A program made the translations under genes and the position numbers. From Maylandia zebra (Eukaryota; Chordata; Actinopteri; Cichliformes; Cichlidae), in assembly GCF_041146795.1 (NCBI RefSeq), contig NC_135170.1, forward strand, positions 20,826,033-20,890,032: 64,000 bases of DNA, in the 5' to 3' direction. A model generated the notes under the pieces. It was not told where the DNA came from. It did no database searches and saw nothing but the letters and a program-made list of their open reading frames with translations. Positions within the stretch are counted from its first letter, which is position 1; each line of letters starts with the position of its first letter. Shown here in pieces: positions 12,556-23,053 of this stretch.

Positions 12556-14471
12556 GACAGTAAACGATTAAAGACAAACAAGGATGACGTGAAAAAGGCA
12601 GGACCCTCCAACATCACTAATTTTACTTTGTGCTCCTGAGTGTTTCTGGTGGAATACCTGGACAGGCTGACGTTAGCATGGGCAGGGCCTTACTATCCTG
12701 TTCCTTCCTTTGGAAACGCTCCACAAACTCTCTCTGACTTTCCAGCAGACTAAAGGTCCGACTGAAGCTGGTATCAAACACATGATGAACTCCTGCAACA
12801 ACAGTAACAACAACAATTTTCAGAGGTGACTATGTCAACCTAAATAAGCCCATTGTTTGAATGCATATTTACACTCACCAAGGTCTTTGAAGAACGAGGT
12901 AAGCCTCCTGCCTGCCTCACTACTGCTCAGGTTATAATGTGCTGCCAGGGAGGCTCTGGCCTGTGGTGACACTGACACCACCACAATCTTTTGCTCTGTC
13001 TCATTGGCCTGAAGTTGAAATGATTCACAGGTGAAAATGATGCCAGGCTAAATTATTAGTCTCATGTAAGTAGCATTCAGACGACGTAACTCTACCTTGT
13101 TCCTACGGAGCACTTTGAAGAGCTCTTCATGGCTTTGCTGTGTGATGAGGACACTCTCAGCTGAGGTGATACAGCCACTGCAGGCCAAACAGTCGTTCAG
13201 TGTGATCTTTGCTTTCTCCAACTTCTGCTTCCCACCATCCTAAAAACACATTTGATGAACTCAAAATATGGGGCGGTGCAATACCTGAAATTCAACAACT
13301 CAAACTCAAGCCTTTAAACCCACCTTGTTGACTTGTACATAACTGCCATCATCTTCTATCTGTATTTTGGCCACAGATTTACCTTGTTTCTTCTCTACTT
13401 TGACAGGCTTAACACACTCCTGCAGAAAAAAGTCAACAAGAAAAAAGAAATTAGCAATTTTTTAAATGCTAAATCCACATACAATGTTCTTTTAATTCTT
13501 TTATTGTTCTCAATTTTGGGGTTTGCCACGGTGGATCATCTTCCACCACCTGGCCCTAGTATCCCCTCCTGTCACACCAACTCTCTGCATGTCCTTTTTC
13601 ACTACATCCATGAATCTCACTAAGGTCTACCTCTTTTCCCCATTCCTGCTTTCTCTGGTTCCACAAAGACACAGTGCAACACCTTCAGACCTTCTCTATC
13701 AACACTCTCAAAGCAAACATTGCTCCTTCTCGGAGCAACATACTGAAACACATACTGCTGCTCACTGATTGGTCACCTTCACCTTAGGTCTTCTTAACCT
13801 AACTTCCACACCTTTTTTCTCATATCTTCATGGTGTGGCTCATCAGCTTAATCTGGTTAAAAGGTTCACTAGGCATTTCATTCCTCCATAGGTATGTCAT
13901 CTCGATCAACCGCCTTTCCATTCATGTACAATAGAAAACAATTTATGACAACGCCCAGAGGCACCAAAGAAAACTAAAACAACACAGGAAAAAGTATATG
14001 ATAGGACATAAAACACAAAACCATTGCTAGCGAGCGCGATAAGCTCTTTTTAAAAGACTTGTTTCCAGCAGTTCGTCATACTTGCGTCATGATCGCTATA
14101 ACTAGCAGTAAGCTAACTGCGCAACATCCGTCTCGTCACTTTAAAGTTCACGGATTTTACAAACTGAGACAAAATTACTCCAATTTATAAATATCGTAAT
14201 ATGGCGAACTTTGTTCGAAAACTACTCTATGTCAACTCACAACAGATAAGAACAGTTACGGTTAGATATGCTAGCGACTTGGGTAGGTTTTCTTCAATTA
14301 GTATTATTTTTTTATACATACACGTGAAGCTAATCACTCGTTAGCGATGTCCCACAAAAATACATATGATATTGTAAGATGTTACACGAGTGTTACAAAA
14401 CCTGCCTGAGAAGGAGTTATAAAATCATCGAGGTCTGTCAGCTGCAGCACACCGCTGAAATGAGAAGCCAT
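10301..14471 (-). CDS. ciao3: ciao3 (narfl), cytosolic iron-sulfur assembly component 3
   Basis: CIAO3 is the iron-only-hydrogenase-like protein of the cytosolic Fe-S assembly pathway, linking the early scaffold to the CIAO1/CIAO2B/MMS19 targeting complex. Eleven minus-strand exons: 14471-14406, 13419-13324, 13239-13096, 13008-12879, 12792-12658, 12109-11991, 11894-11765, 11684-11612, 11491-11354, 11099-10942, 10542-10301. They give 476 residues, the same as the recalled human length. Cys24 lies in [11 protein letters not shown]; Cys71, Cys74 and Cys77 lie in CLACSGC, so the N-terminal 4Fe-4S ligands are in place. The hydrogenase-like core shows [32 protein letters not shown] and [15 protein letters not shown], which carry the C-terminal cluster cysteines. 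It starts [18 protein letters not shown]. Intron 1 appears to begin with GC rather than GT. The gene ends MKW and is head-to-head with e4f1. Confidence 0.97.
10871..10902. repeat. A32 homopolymer in ciao3 intron 10
   Basis: Thirty-two consecutive adenines on the plus strand, so a poly-T tract in ciao3 sense, about 40 bases downstream of the exon 10 donor. Confidence 0.95.
12520..12546. repeat. T27 homopolymer in ciao3 intron 5
   Basis: Uninterrupted thymine run on the plus strand between exons 6 and 5 of ciao3. The rest of this intron (12110-12657) shows no recognisable element. Confidence 0.95.
13510..13920 (-). mobile_element. 3' tail of a fish non-LTR retrotransposon in ciao3 intron 1
   Basis: The minus strand ends in a segment resembling the very common LINE 3' end of teleosts, with AAGATGATCCACCGTGGCAA close to the tail (relatives read AGATGATCCGCTGTGGCGAC). 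Upstream on the same strand are the diverged remains of the preceding 3' region. There is no coding potential, and the 5' limit is approximate. Confidence 0.6.
14201..14282 (+). other. Candidate coding first exon with a mitochondrial-type presequence (unproven)
   Basis: On the strand opposite ciao3, inside its intron 1, an ATG with A at -3 and G at +4 opens 27 codons. They have four Arg/Lys residues, one late Asp and an RYAS motif near the end, like a mitochondrial targeting sequence. The segment ends in a plausible donor (TTGG followed by GTAGGT). I found no convincing second exon between here and e4f1 and do not recognise the protein, so this may be chance. Confidence 0.2.
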
Positions 14472-14660
14472 ATTTACTGCCGTAAAGTTTACTCGTATGT
14501 CGCGAATAGCAGGGAGAAACACAGACACAAACCTTAGAAATGTCAACTGTATACCTATGTCAATAAATACATAAATTATATTGTTTTACGAAGCCAAAAC
14601 ACTGATACCCACAATTATCTTTTTTCTACGAATGTTTTCTTTAAAGCGTAAAACCACTTG

Positions 14661-14703
14661 ACCCTTAAATGACCCCCCCCCCACTGCAAGGTCATTTAAG
14701 GGT
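14661..14703. repeat. 14-bp perfect inverted repeat with C-rich loop
   Basis: Arms ACCCTTAAATGACC (14661-14674) and its exact complement (14690-14703) flank a 15-base loop containing a C run. It lies about 190 bases upstream of the ciao3 start. Confidence 0.85.
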
Positions 14704-15365
14704 AAAAGATCACCAGTACATTTGCCAAAGTCTTATTTTTGTACTGCTTAGTGTTGCCACTCATGACTCATAAAGGTCTCTGTGTAAATATGAAATGACT
14801 GTAACATAAGGCAACGAAGCATTGAAACAGGCGATGTGAAGCAGGGACAAGAGTTTGTTCCTTCTCCATTTAAATCAATACAAATGTAAGTTCATAAAAT
14901 TAGACCTCTTGAAGAAGTCTCCCTTGCATTAAGTGCAATGCCATGGGCCATTATCAAGGTTCGATGTGAGCAACTACAGCCAGCATGAACCTAGACTACA
15001 CACTTGTTACATGGATGTGGAAATTTATTTCTGCCACAGTAAAAAAAAAAAAAAGTAAGGCAGAGCTGGGTCGAAATCTTGAGTTATTATCTCAAACTTT
15101 CAAGTTACATATTTCCACTTACTAAGTATCTTAAAATTTCGAGTTATTTATGAAATTTCAAATTTTTCAATATATCTAAAGTTTGTCTTACAAATAGCAA
15201 AAAACAGTTTTCTTCAGCAGTGGGAGCAGTGCTGAAAATTTTTGTTTCCTGTCCATATGTTATGTATCATACATTTTCAAGATACTCAGTAAACTGACAT
15301 TCTAACATAATAATCTGAAATTTTGAGAGGATGATTTAAAATGTCGATTTAGCTCTGGCATTAAA

Positions 15366-15390
15366 GAAGAAGAAGAAGAAGAAGAAGAAG
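15366..15390. repeat. AAG trinucleotide microsatellite
   Basis: About eight AAG units. Runs like this often terminate the 3' end of fish LINEs, so it may mark the end of an old copy. Nothing else supports that here. Confidence 0.85.
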
Positions 15391-15969
15391 ATAAGTATTA
15401 CAACTTAGAAGTGATTTAAAGTTACCTTTCACTCAGCAGTTAGCTCTAACCATACCAGGAAAAATACCAACTGGAGCATAACAGAAACCGTTGTTTTCCT
15501 CACTCCTTTAAGTTTAACTCATTTGGGATTAACTCGTTTAAGAGTGTGGGTGCAAAGGAGCACTCCTCACATGTATTATTGCCACCGGTTTGTGGGATTT
15601 CCCAGTGGTTTGTAAAGACATACATGTATACAGCGAGCGCCATTTATAGTTTGTTTTCTTCTAGAAATGTCTCTATATATTATTTACCCGTCACACGTCA
15701 TTTCAACTGCGCATATATGAAGGAAAAATAGAAATAGAAATATTGTATATTCTTTCCTAATAAATCTTATATTAAATGTACTGAGCTGAATGAGAGCTGC
15801 CTGTATTATGTGTATGTAAACATGCATTTTCAACATAATGAATTTTCGCCTTTCTGTCCGCGAGAAGACATACGCACGCGCTCTTTGTTGTTATGACTAC
15901 GGGGTCGTAAATCCGCCATGTTTTCCTCCCTTTTGCAGCGTTGCGACAGAGACGGAGGATTGAAACGAC

Positions 15970-18900
15970 ATGAGTGTGGAAAATAATCATACGGCAGAAA
16001 GTGAGCGGGAGCAAACGAAGAACGGCAATGAGACGATCACCATTCAAACCACGCTGGGAGACGAAGGTGAGTCCTCATAGCAGCTAAAGCAGATCTGAAC
16101 TGTTTATTGATTATTGTGTTTGGGCCTAACTTCCTTCATCTTCAAATGTTGCTAACTGCCGTTAGCAAGATTAGCTTGTTTGCGACCTCGCCTCAGCGTT
16201 GTCCACGTTAGAAGTCCAGCCAGTATTTGGGAAAACTTTACAGCAGACAGGTGATGGCTTACTGCAAAAACAGGTGAGGTTGCCGCACATCGTAAGGGCT
16301 TGTTTCTGTGCTTTTTAGATGAAGATGTACACAAGTGCGGACGCTGTCAGTCCGAGTTTTCCACATTGGAGGCTTTCATCCAGCACAAGTTACACCACTG
16401 CAAACGTGTGGAGGCACGGGACGCCAGCAGCCTCGATGGCAGCCCAGAGGTATAAGATGTGATGTGTGTTTTCGGGGAACACTCTAAAATCGGAGGGTTT
16501 TTACTGAGTCACATCAGGTTGAATGCTGTAAAATTTTCACAGGTTGCTGCGGTCAATGGAATTTCTTCTTCAGAGGCGAAAACGGCTGAAGGAGCATCTT
16601 CAGCAGAGGCAGTGAAGACTACCGACGGTGAGTCAAGCAGCAAAATCTATTCCCCTGTTAGCCGTTTAGCTAATGCAATGATAGACCTCATAATACAAAT
16701 TTTAAAAATGGATCCTTTGTAAATATAAATAAACAGAATTTAATGATTTTCAAACCTCTTAAACCCATATTTTATGAAAAAGCATTAATGATGCCTTTCC
16801 AGATGCCCAAGCTTGTAATTACATAAATATTAGTGCACACTCATAACATCAGAGATGCAGGCTTTTGACCTTAGCGCAGACGACAATCCCATGGTCTCTC
16901 TGTCTTTAATCCAGAGGACACTGCATCCATCTTTTCCAAAAAGAATTTCAGATTTTGACTTTATTTGACCGCAGATCTGTTTTTCACTTTGCCTCAAATC
17001 CATTTTAAATGAGCTTTGGCCCCGAGAAGCCGTGATACAGTAATTTTGATGAGATAATCGTGCCTGGTATCAGTTTAAACATTTAATGTTTTTTTTGTGT
17101 TCTATTGTGAATAAATTAAGGGTTTATGAGATTTAGAAATGGATTCTGTTTATATTTACAGTTTACACAATGACCCATCTTTTTGAATTTGGCTTGTATT
17201 TACCTGCATTTCCCACATTGTATTTTTCTCAATGTGTGTTTAATCCCAGCATTAATCTAAATCCTAAGAGGCTGAGATGAGACAATGTTCAGTATGTTAG
17301 TGACAAGTCTCTTCAGCTCAAGTTAACATTGTTTTAAGCTTTTTATTAGATTTCAGATTGAATTATTACTTTGGCTTTTTTTTCTTTTTCCTCCTCACAG
17401 ATGTAAGCGACACTCAGTTAGGTCGAGGGCGCAGGAAGAAAACTGCTTCCCTTAAAGTGTCTGACCAGTCAGATGAAACAGAAGGAGTCGTATCTGACAG
17501 TGGTGACAGTGACAAGCTCATGTATAAAGTCAACACAGAGGGACGTTACATTTGCCACCTTTGTAAAAAAACATTTAAAACTGTGAGTTTGCATTTATTT
17601 TAATTGGAAAATGTAAACACAATGGTTATTAGGAGTTTATGTTGCTAATTTGGCCTGTGTGATTTATTCATTTTTTCTTCTTCTCAGACTAATATCTTGA
17701 GAACGCACATGAAAACTCACAGTGACCAGAAAAACTTCTCATGTGACCTATGTGGGACGTCGTTTCGAACAAAAGGTTCCCTGATTCGTCACAACCGTCG
17801 CCACACCGGTACGACGAGAAAACCGACGTCACACGAGACCTATTTATTTAATCCGACGTCATCTCGTGAAAATGACCTAACTACATTTTAAATGACATCT
17901 TTTCTCTTGCAGATGAGCGGCCGTATCGATGTACCCTGTGTGGCCAGGCCTTCAGAGAATCCGGTGCTCTCACCAGACACCTCAAAGCTCTCACACCATG
18001 CACAGAAAAGATCCGCTTTGTTCAGTACAAGGAAATCCTGGTCAGCAAGGATGGAGTGCAGAAAGGTTGGATTTAGCTCCTGTCTTTGTGTATTTGTTCT
18101 TAAGAAACTAGCTAAAAACTAACAAGTCGTCTTTATGGATGTATAGTCAGTTTAATTTATAGTGTATTATGCCTCAGTTTGAAGATTTGCTGATTCTTTG
18201 CGATTTGTTCAGGAATCGACGCTGATCAAGCTGCAGTGGCTGCCCAGCAAGAGGTTGTAGTTGTGGAGGAGCAGCAGCCGGTGGAGCAGGAAATGGTGGA
18301 GGCTGAGACCGCTGTGGTCAGTGTGGTAGAGTCTGGTTCCCAAGAGGTTCTCCATCAGGTCCACTTTACAATGGAGGTTGATGGAACTACACAGGAGCAA
18401 CAGGTTAGGATGAAGATTCAAACACTATTTTTAAACTCTTGCTAAAATGCACACATAAGACATACTGAATCCTCTCCTTTAAAGTTATTTGGTGCATTTT
18501 TGCACGAGATTCTTTTGAGGCAGTTTAAAGTAGAGTTACACAGAATTTTTTTTTTTTTTCTTCAAATCTGCAAAGAGATGATTGCCAGCATTCATAATTT
18601 CTGGAACTTTTCTTTGATGTAGTTTTCTATTTGTTCAAATGTAACATTTCTCACAGTGCTCCAGCTTACTACAGAGAGCTTTCCTGTAAAAATGAAATCA
18701 GTTTATCCCACTTATATCTAACATGCTTTTCAATATCTGCACCCCTCTGTAATTACACTGCAGATACACTAGTTGGCAGTGGTGGTACTATTGAGGTTTT
18801 GCAGATGTGTGACTGGTAACCATGTGACATTAACTGGGATGTAACAAGCAAGGTGAAAATGTAGGATTAAGTGAATAAGGCCTGAGTCACACAGGTCAGT

Positions 18901-21900
18901 GACCATCTGGCAACCGCAGGTCATGAGGGGAAAAATAAGTTCACTGACCGGTTGCATGTGGTGGCTGCAGCTTGATGACAATTGCTGGGAAAATCATTGC
19001 TAAAGCCCCAGTCACACAAGCCTAGAGACCAGTCAGTGACACTGGTTTTCTCATAGCGACTCATCTCTCCCTGGGGAAAACATTGTGTATTCCTCGATCA
19101 GTTGGCAGAAACCTCTTTGTGATTATTTGGTTGCTAGCATATCGCTGCCATCGCCTTTAGTTTGCATGTAAGAGACAGACTTGTCTACAAAATGCTCACC
19201 AGCTACTCTCCGGGCTGCAGTGACTGGTGAGAGGCAACAGTCAGCTGCAGGATAGTCTAATGAAATTAGCACAGATTGTGTTATGACTCATGCTCTCTAG
19301 TTTAAAGCCTGTCATTCTTTCCTTGTCTGTGCTGTCGGTCTCTCTCATGTCAGGTGGTGGTGGAGCAGTCTCAGGCAGAAGCTCTGGCGGCTGCTGCAGC
19401 AGCAGGTGACAATCTCATCTGTCAGGCCATCATCAACTCTGGCATTGCACTGGGGACAGAGGAGACTGTAGTTGAAGAGACAGAGACCCCACATGCAACT
19501 GAGGAGATAAATAAAGTTGTTTCGGAGCACCCTGAAGCCGACGGAGGCGTCATTGAGATCCAAGTTAAAGAGGAGTTTGTGGAGATGGAGGAGGTAAGTA
19601 CTGGGAGTGTGAATTGACACAGCATATACATTCACCAGACCAGGAAATGGTACGCTTCGTTATTTTGTTAAAAGTCAAGGTTTTTCATCACGAGACACTG
19701 TTGTATTTTCTTTCTGGTGCATTTTAAGTTTTCTGTGGTTTTTGTTTTGTAGGAAACGGGTGACAGTGGTGATCGGACATCATCAAAACTGCACACTTGT
19801 CCACACTGTAACCGCTCCTTCAAGGGATTGAATTATTTCCGCTTTCATGTTAAGGGCCATTTAGGTAAGTCTCTACCCAGCACTGCGACTTCATCAATTA
19901 ATGGTTGTATGGAGGCTGTGTCAGAGTAAACTGGTATGAAACCACTTGACTACAGGAATCACATTCTTCATGGGCGTGTGGATGTTAAACAGCAAGGACT
20001 GAAGGTTGCTGACTCTAGCACTGCTAACGTTAGCTAAAAATACGACTTCATTATTAAAGATTGTTTGTCACTTTCCAGTGGCTCTTAAATATATGCTGAA
20101 TATTCTTGCTACATTTAACCACACCCATTATACTGGTGCCAGGATTTTGTTTAAAAAAATATAGATAAATAAGTAATTTATTTATGTTTTAATTATTAGG
20201 CCTTTATTTTCACAGGGCAGTAGAGTAGATGGGGAAAGTGAGGAGAGCAAAATGTTGCGAATGACTTGGAGTCCACTCTGTCATTCACACATCTTTTGGT
20301 TGCTTGCTCAACTTTGTTAGCTATACTTTCGTAATTTTATTTAACCTGTAATTTTTTTTATTAGGGTTAATGAGATTTTTTAGTCACCAGAGACCTCCCT
20401 CGTCCTTGTCATGTTTTTTTGTTTGTTTGTTTGTTTTTTTGTTTTGAAATTAACTCTCATCGTGTGACTCGGTCTTACCAACTTCCAACATAGTTGTTCC
20501 TGTTGCCAAATACAGAGAAATACAGAAAGTCGCCGCTGATTTCTCTATCGTTATTTACACTCTACAAAGTCATGCCAAGTGTGCTGGATTCAGTCTTTTG
20601 TTGTCTCAGTTCTGACCTTCTTGCTTTATAGGTGCCACTTGTGGTAAAAGATGTTTTGTTCTTGTGTTTCCCTTCCTCTTTATGCAGGTTATAAGCCCTT
20701 CAAGTGTACACTGTGCCATAAAGAGTTTCTAACTGGTTACCTGCTGAAGAAACACATGGAAGTCCATGTCAACGAGAGGAGATACAAGTGCGGCGAGTGT
20801 GGCAAGCTCTACAAAACCATCGGCCATGTACGGGAACACATGAGGGCACACTCAGATGACAGACCTTACCACTGTACCAGATGCAACAAGGCATACAAAA
20901 CCAAGGTAATTCATTAAAAAAAATTCTTGAACTAATGGCATGGGGGGTTTCACTCCAGTCTAACAGATTTTCTTCTCTTTCTCAGAATGCCTTGCAAGTG
21001 CACCAGCGGACTCATGGTGATGTAAGACCGTATGTGTGTCAGTTTTGCTCGAGGGGCTTCAGAGAGAAAGGCTCTCTGGTACGACACATCCGCCATCACA
21101 CCGGCGAGAAGCCTTTCAAGTGCCCAAAGTGTGCACGGGGCTTTGCTGAGCACGGGACTCTCAATCGGCACATGCGCGCTAAAGGTCAGGACGACACACA
21201 AAGCCTAACTGACTTATGTACTGGCAGCACAGATGCAAACAGCCCAGTTAACACAACCTGTATTTATACCAGGCGGCTGCCATAAGGATGACGCCTGTGA
21301 GCAGCAGGTTGTTTTAACAGAAGGACAGACAACACTGGACAGTCCCGATGCAACAGCCATCATCTCAGACGATCCTAACGCTGTGTTGGTGGAGTTCTCC
21401 TCAGTGGTGGCAGACACACAAGAGTATATAATCAAGGTTAGCACTACAGGTTAACAGAAAACATAGTCTTTGCATAACAGTTATTAGATGGGCAGAAAAA
21501 AACAAAGCTGTTAAACAGTTGCTGTGAGGGGGGGTTCAAAGTTTGGAGCATGTTGCCAAATCTGTCCAGAGTTCAGTCACAGCAGGTGCTATTCTCTCTT
21601 TTTAGATCAGCGACTAAAGTGCAAGCTGAAGTGTGTAATTTCACTCTTCAAGTTGTACTAAATGATTATATCTGCAGGGAACTGATTGGGTCGCTGATTA
21701 CAGCCAAACAATTTCCTTTGCCAAGTTTAGGGCCTAGATTACGAGATTTCCGAACCACAGCAAAATGTTGTATGTGATATTTCATTAGTTTTAAAGAGAA
21801 GTGTTACTGCAGAATGACTGGAATGGGGTTGAAATACTTGAAGAGCAATTTTGTATTCAGTGGAAAGTCAGAACTAAGGCAGTTTTGTAAAGGTCTGAAT

Positions 21901-23053
21901 TTCAAAAGGAAAACTCCTTTTATCTTTTTAAACAAAAAATCAAAAGTTTTTTTTAAACCAAATTAGTACTTTGAGCATTTTCCATTCATACCAGAGAAAT
22001 TTAGTTTGAAAACCAGCAAAAACAAATATGGCTTTTGTCGAGCACTGTTTGAAGCATTTTTTTTTTCTGTACAAGCTGCCTTAAGGCTGTGAAGCATTTG
22101 TAAGAATTCATGAACGCATATATTTGGCCTATGATTTTGTGGACTTGGGGACCTCCTGTTCTTGTGTCCATATGTGGGAAGATTGAAATAGGGAGAGCAG
22201 GAACTGGAAGTACATAATAAAATGTGCAACAGATATGACTTTGTCAGGAATTGTAATGTAGGTGGATTTCAAAGCAGCCAGTAGATTAAAAGCAACTGTG
22301 TGCACTCTAAATCAGGGCCAATTAGACTTGTACTCTGGAGAAGGACGTTGTGTGGTCCTGTTAGATACCTTAAGTCCATTTGCAGTCCACTCAAAGGATT
22401 TGTTTGCATGCATCCACAGTGTCTAAATAAACACAAAAATCCTGATTATTAATTTGCTTTGTTGTTTTCCATCATTCAGACACAAACGGAGGAGGAAGTG
22501 CAGCAAGAAGTGACGGTCATTGAAGACAGCCAAAATGAGGTTGGTTCACAAGGATTATATGAACGTGTGTTGGAGCATTTTGCAGAATATGTGAATCTCA
22601 TTATTTGCTAAAATTCAAGTTGAACCCATATAGTGTTTTAAAAAAACAAAATGAAACAAAAAAGCCATCAAACTCTGTCCCTCCCAGATGGGAAACCACA
22701 TCGTGAAGGTGGTGCAGAGACTCGTCAGCCAATCGCAGAGTGCGGGTGGCGCAAGCAGCCACCAGATCATTGTGCGAAATGTGGCCGAGAACGAGGAAGG
22801 CCTGTCCATCTCTGACTGCGGCGATACCATCACCATCGCCACGCCCGAGAGCCTCACCGAGCAGGTGGCCATGACGCTGGCCTCCGCCATCAGTGATGGC
22901 AGACTGCTGGCCAGGGCAGGTACAGCGGAGGGAACTGTTACTATGGTTACCACGGAGGAAACATTGGAAGAAGGAGTACAAGTGGTGCAGCAGCAAGAGG
23001 AATATGTCATCACCTCCCCAGACGAGGTGGAGTTTCAAACAGTCGTTGTATGA
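15970..23053 (+). CDS. e4f1: e4f1, E4F transcription factor 1 (multi-zinc-finger regulator)
   Basis: E4F1 is a nuclear zinc-finger transcription factor that also acts as an atypical ubiquitin ligase for p53. Fourteen exons: 15970-16066, 16319-16449, 16543-16627, 17401-17582, 17688-17808, 17913-18065, 18213-18403, 19354-19593, 19753-19864, 20688-20905, 20986-21184, 21273-21436, 22480-22539, 22688-23053. They give 772 residues (human about 784). A Cys-X2-Cys...His...Cys finger starts near residue 39 (HKCGRCQSEFSTLEAFIQHK). Three fingers follow around 150-235 (FRTKGSLIRHNRRH; the third ends HLKALTPC). After an acidic, Gln/Glu-rich spacer come six more fingers from about 415 to 578, the last ending HMRAKGGC. 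The C-terminal region has VLVEFSSVVADTQEYIIK and TITIATPESLTEQVAMTLAS, both characteristic of E4F1. Nothing is broken. Intron 7 has a possible repeat; intron 12 (21437-22479) shows nothing. Confidence 0.97.
18880..19260. repeat. Possible interspersed repeat in e4f1 intron 7
   Basis: Two similar starts, CCTGAGTCACACAGG near 18880 and CCCCAGTCACACAAG near 19003, are followed by Ser/Thr-free, GC-richer sequence with several CAGTGAC and GGCAAC motifs. This looks like a SINE or MITE, possibly nested. No clean ends or target duplication were found. Confidence 0.3.

Larger units (their letters stand above)
14472..15969. promoter_or_regulatory. Divergent intergenic/promoter region between ciao3 and e4f1
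   Basis: The two start codons are 1.5 kb apart and point away from each other, so both promoters should lie here. Close to e4f1, 15909-15922 reads AATCCGCCATGTTT, a good match to the YY1 motif (CCGCCATNTT) often found at transcription starts. The middle holds a stem-loop (14661-14703) and an AAG microsatellite (15366-15390). The AT-rich stretch 15061-15360 looks repeat-like but I cannot classify it. Confidence 0.45.

Noticed and set aside
13333-13768. Plus-strand open frames opposite ciao3 exon 2 and intron 1
   Set aside because: They overlap a ciao3 exon and the complement of a LINE tail; no recognisable protein.
15061-15360. AT-rich stretch with repeated TTTCGAGTTAT/GAAATTTC motifs as a MITE
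   Set aside because: Facing motifs are too diverged to define ends, and no target duplication was found.
20881-21285. 134-codon frame joining e4f1 exons 10 and 11
   Set aside because: It reads through an intron; the zinc-finger spacing is only correct when 20906-20985 is removed.
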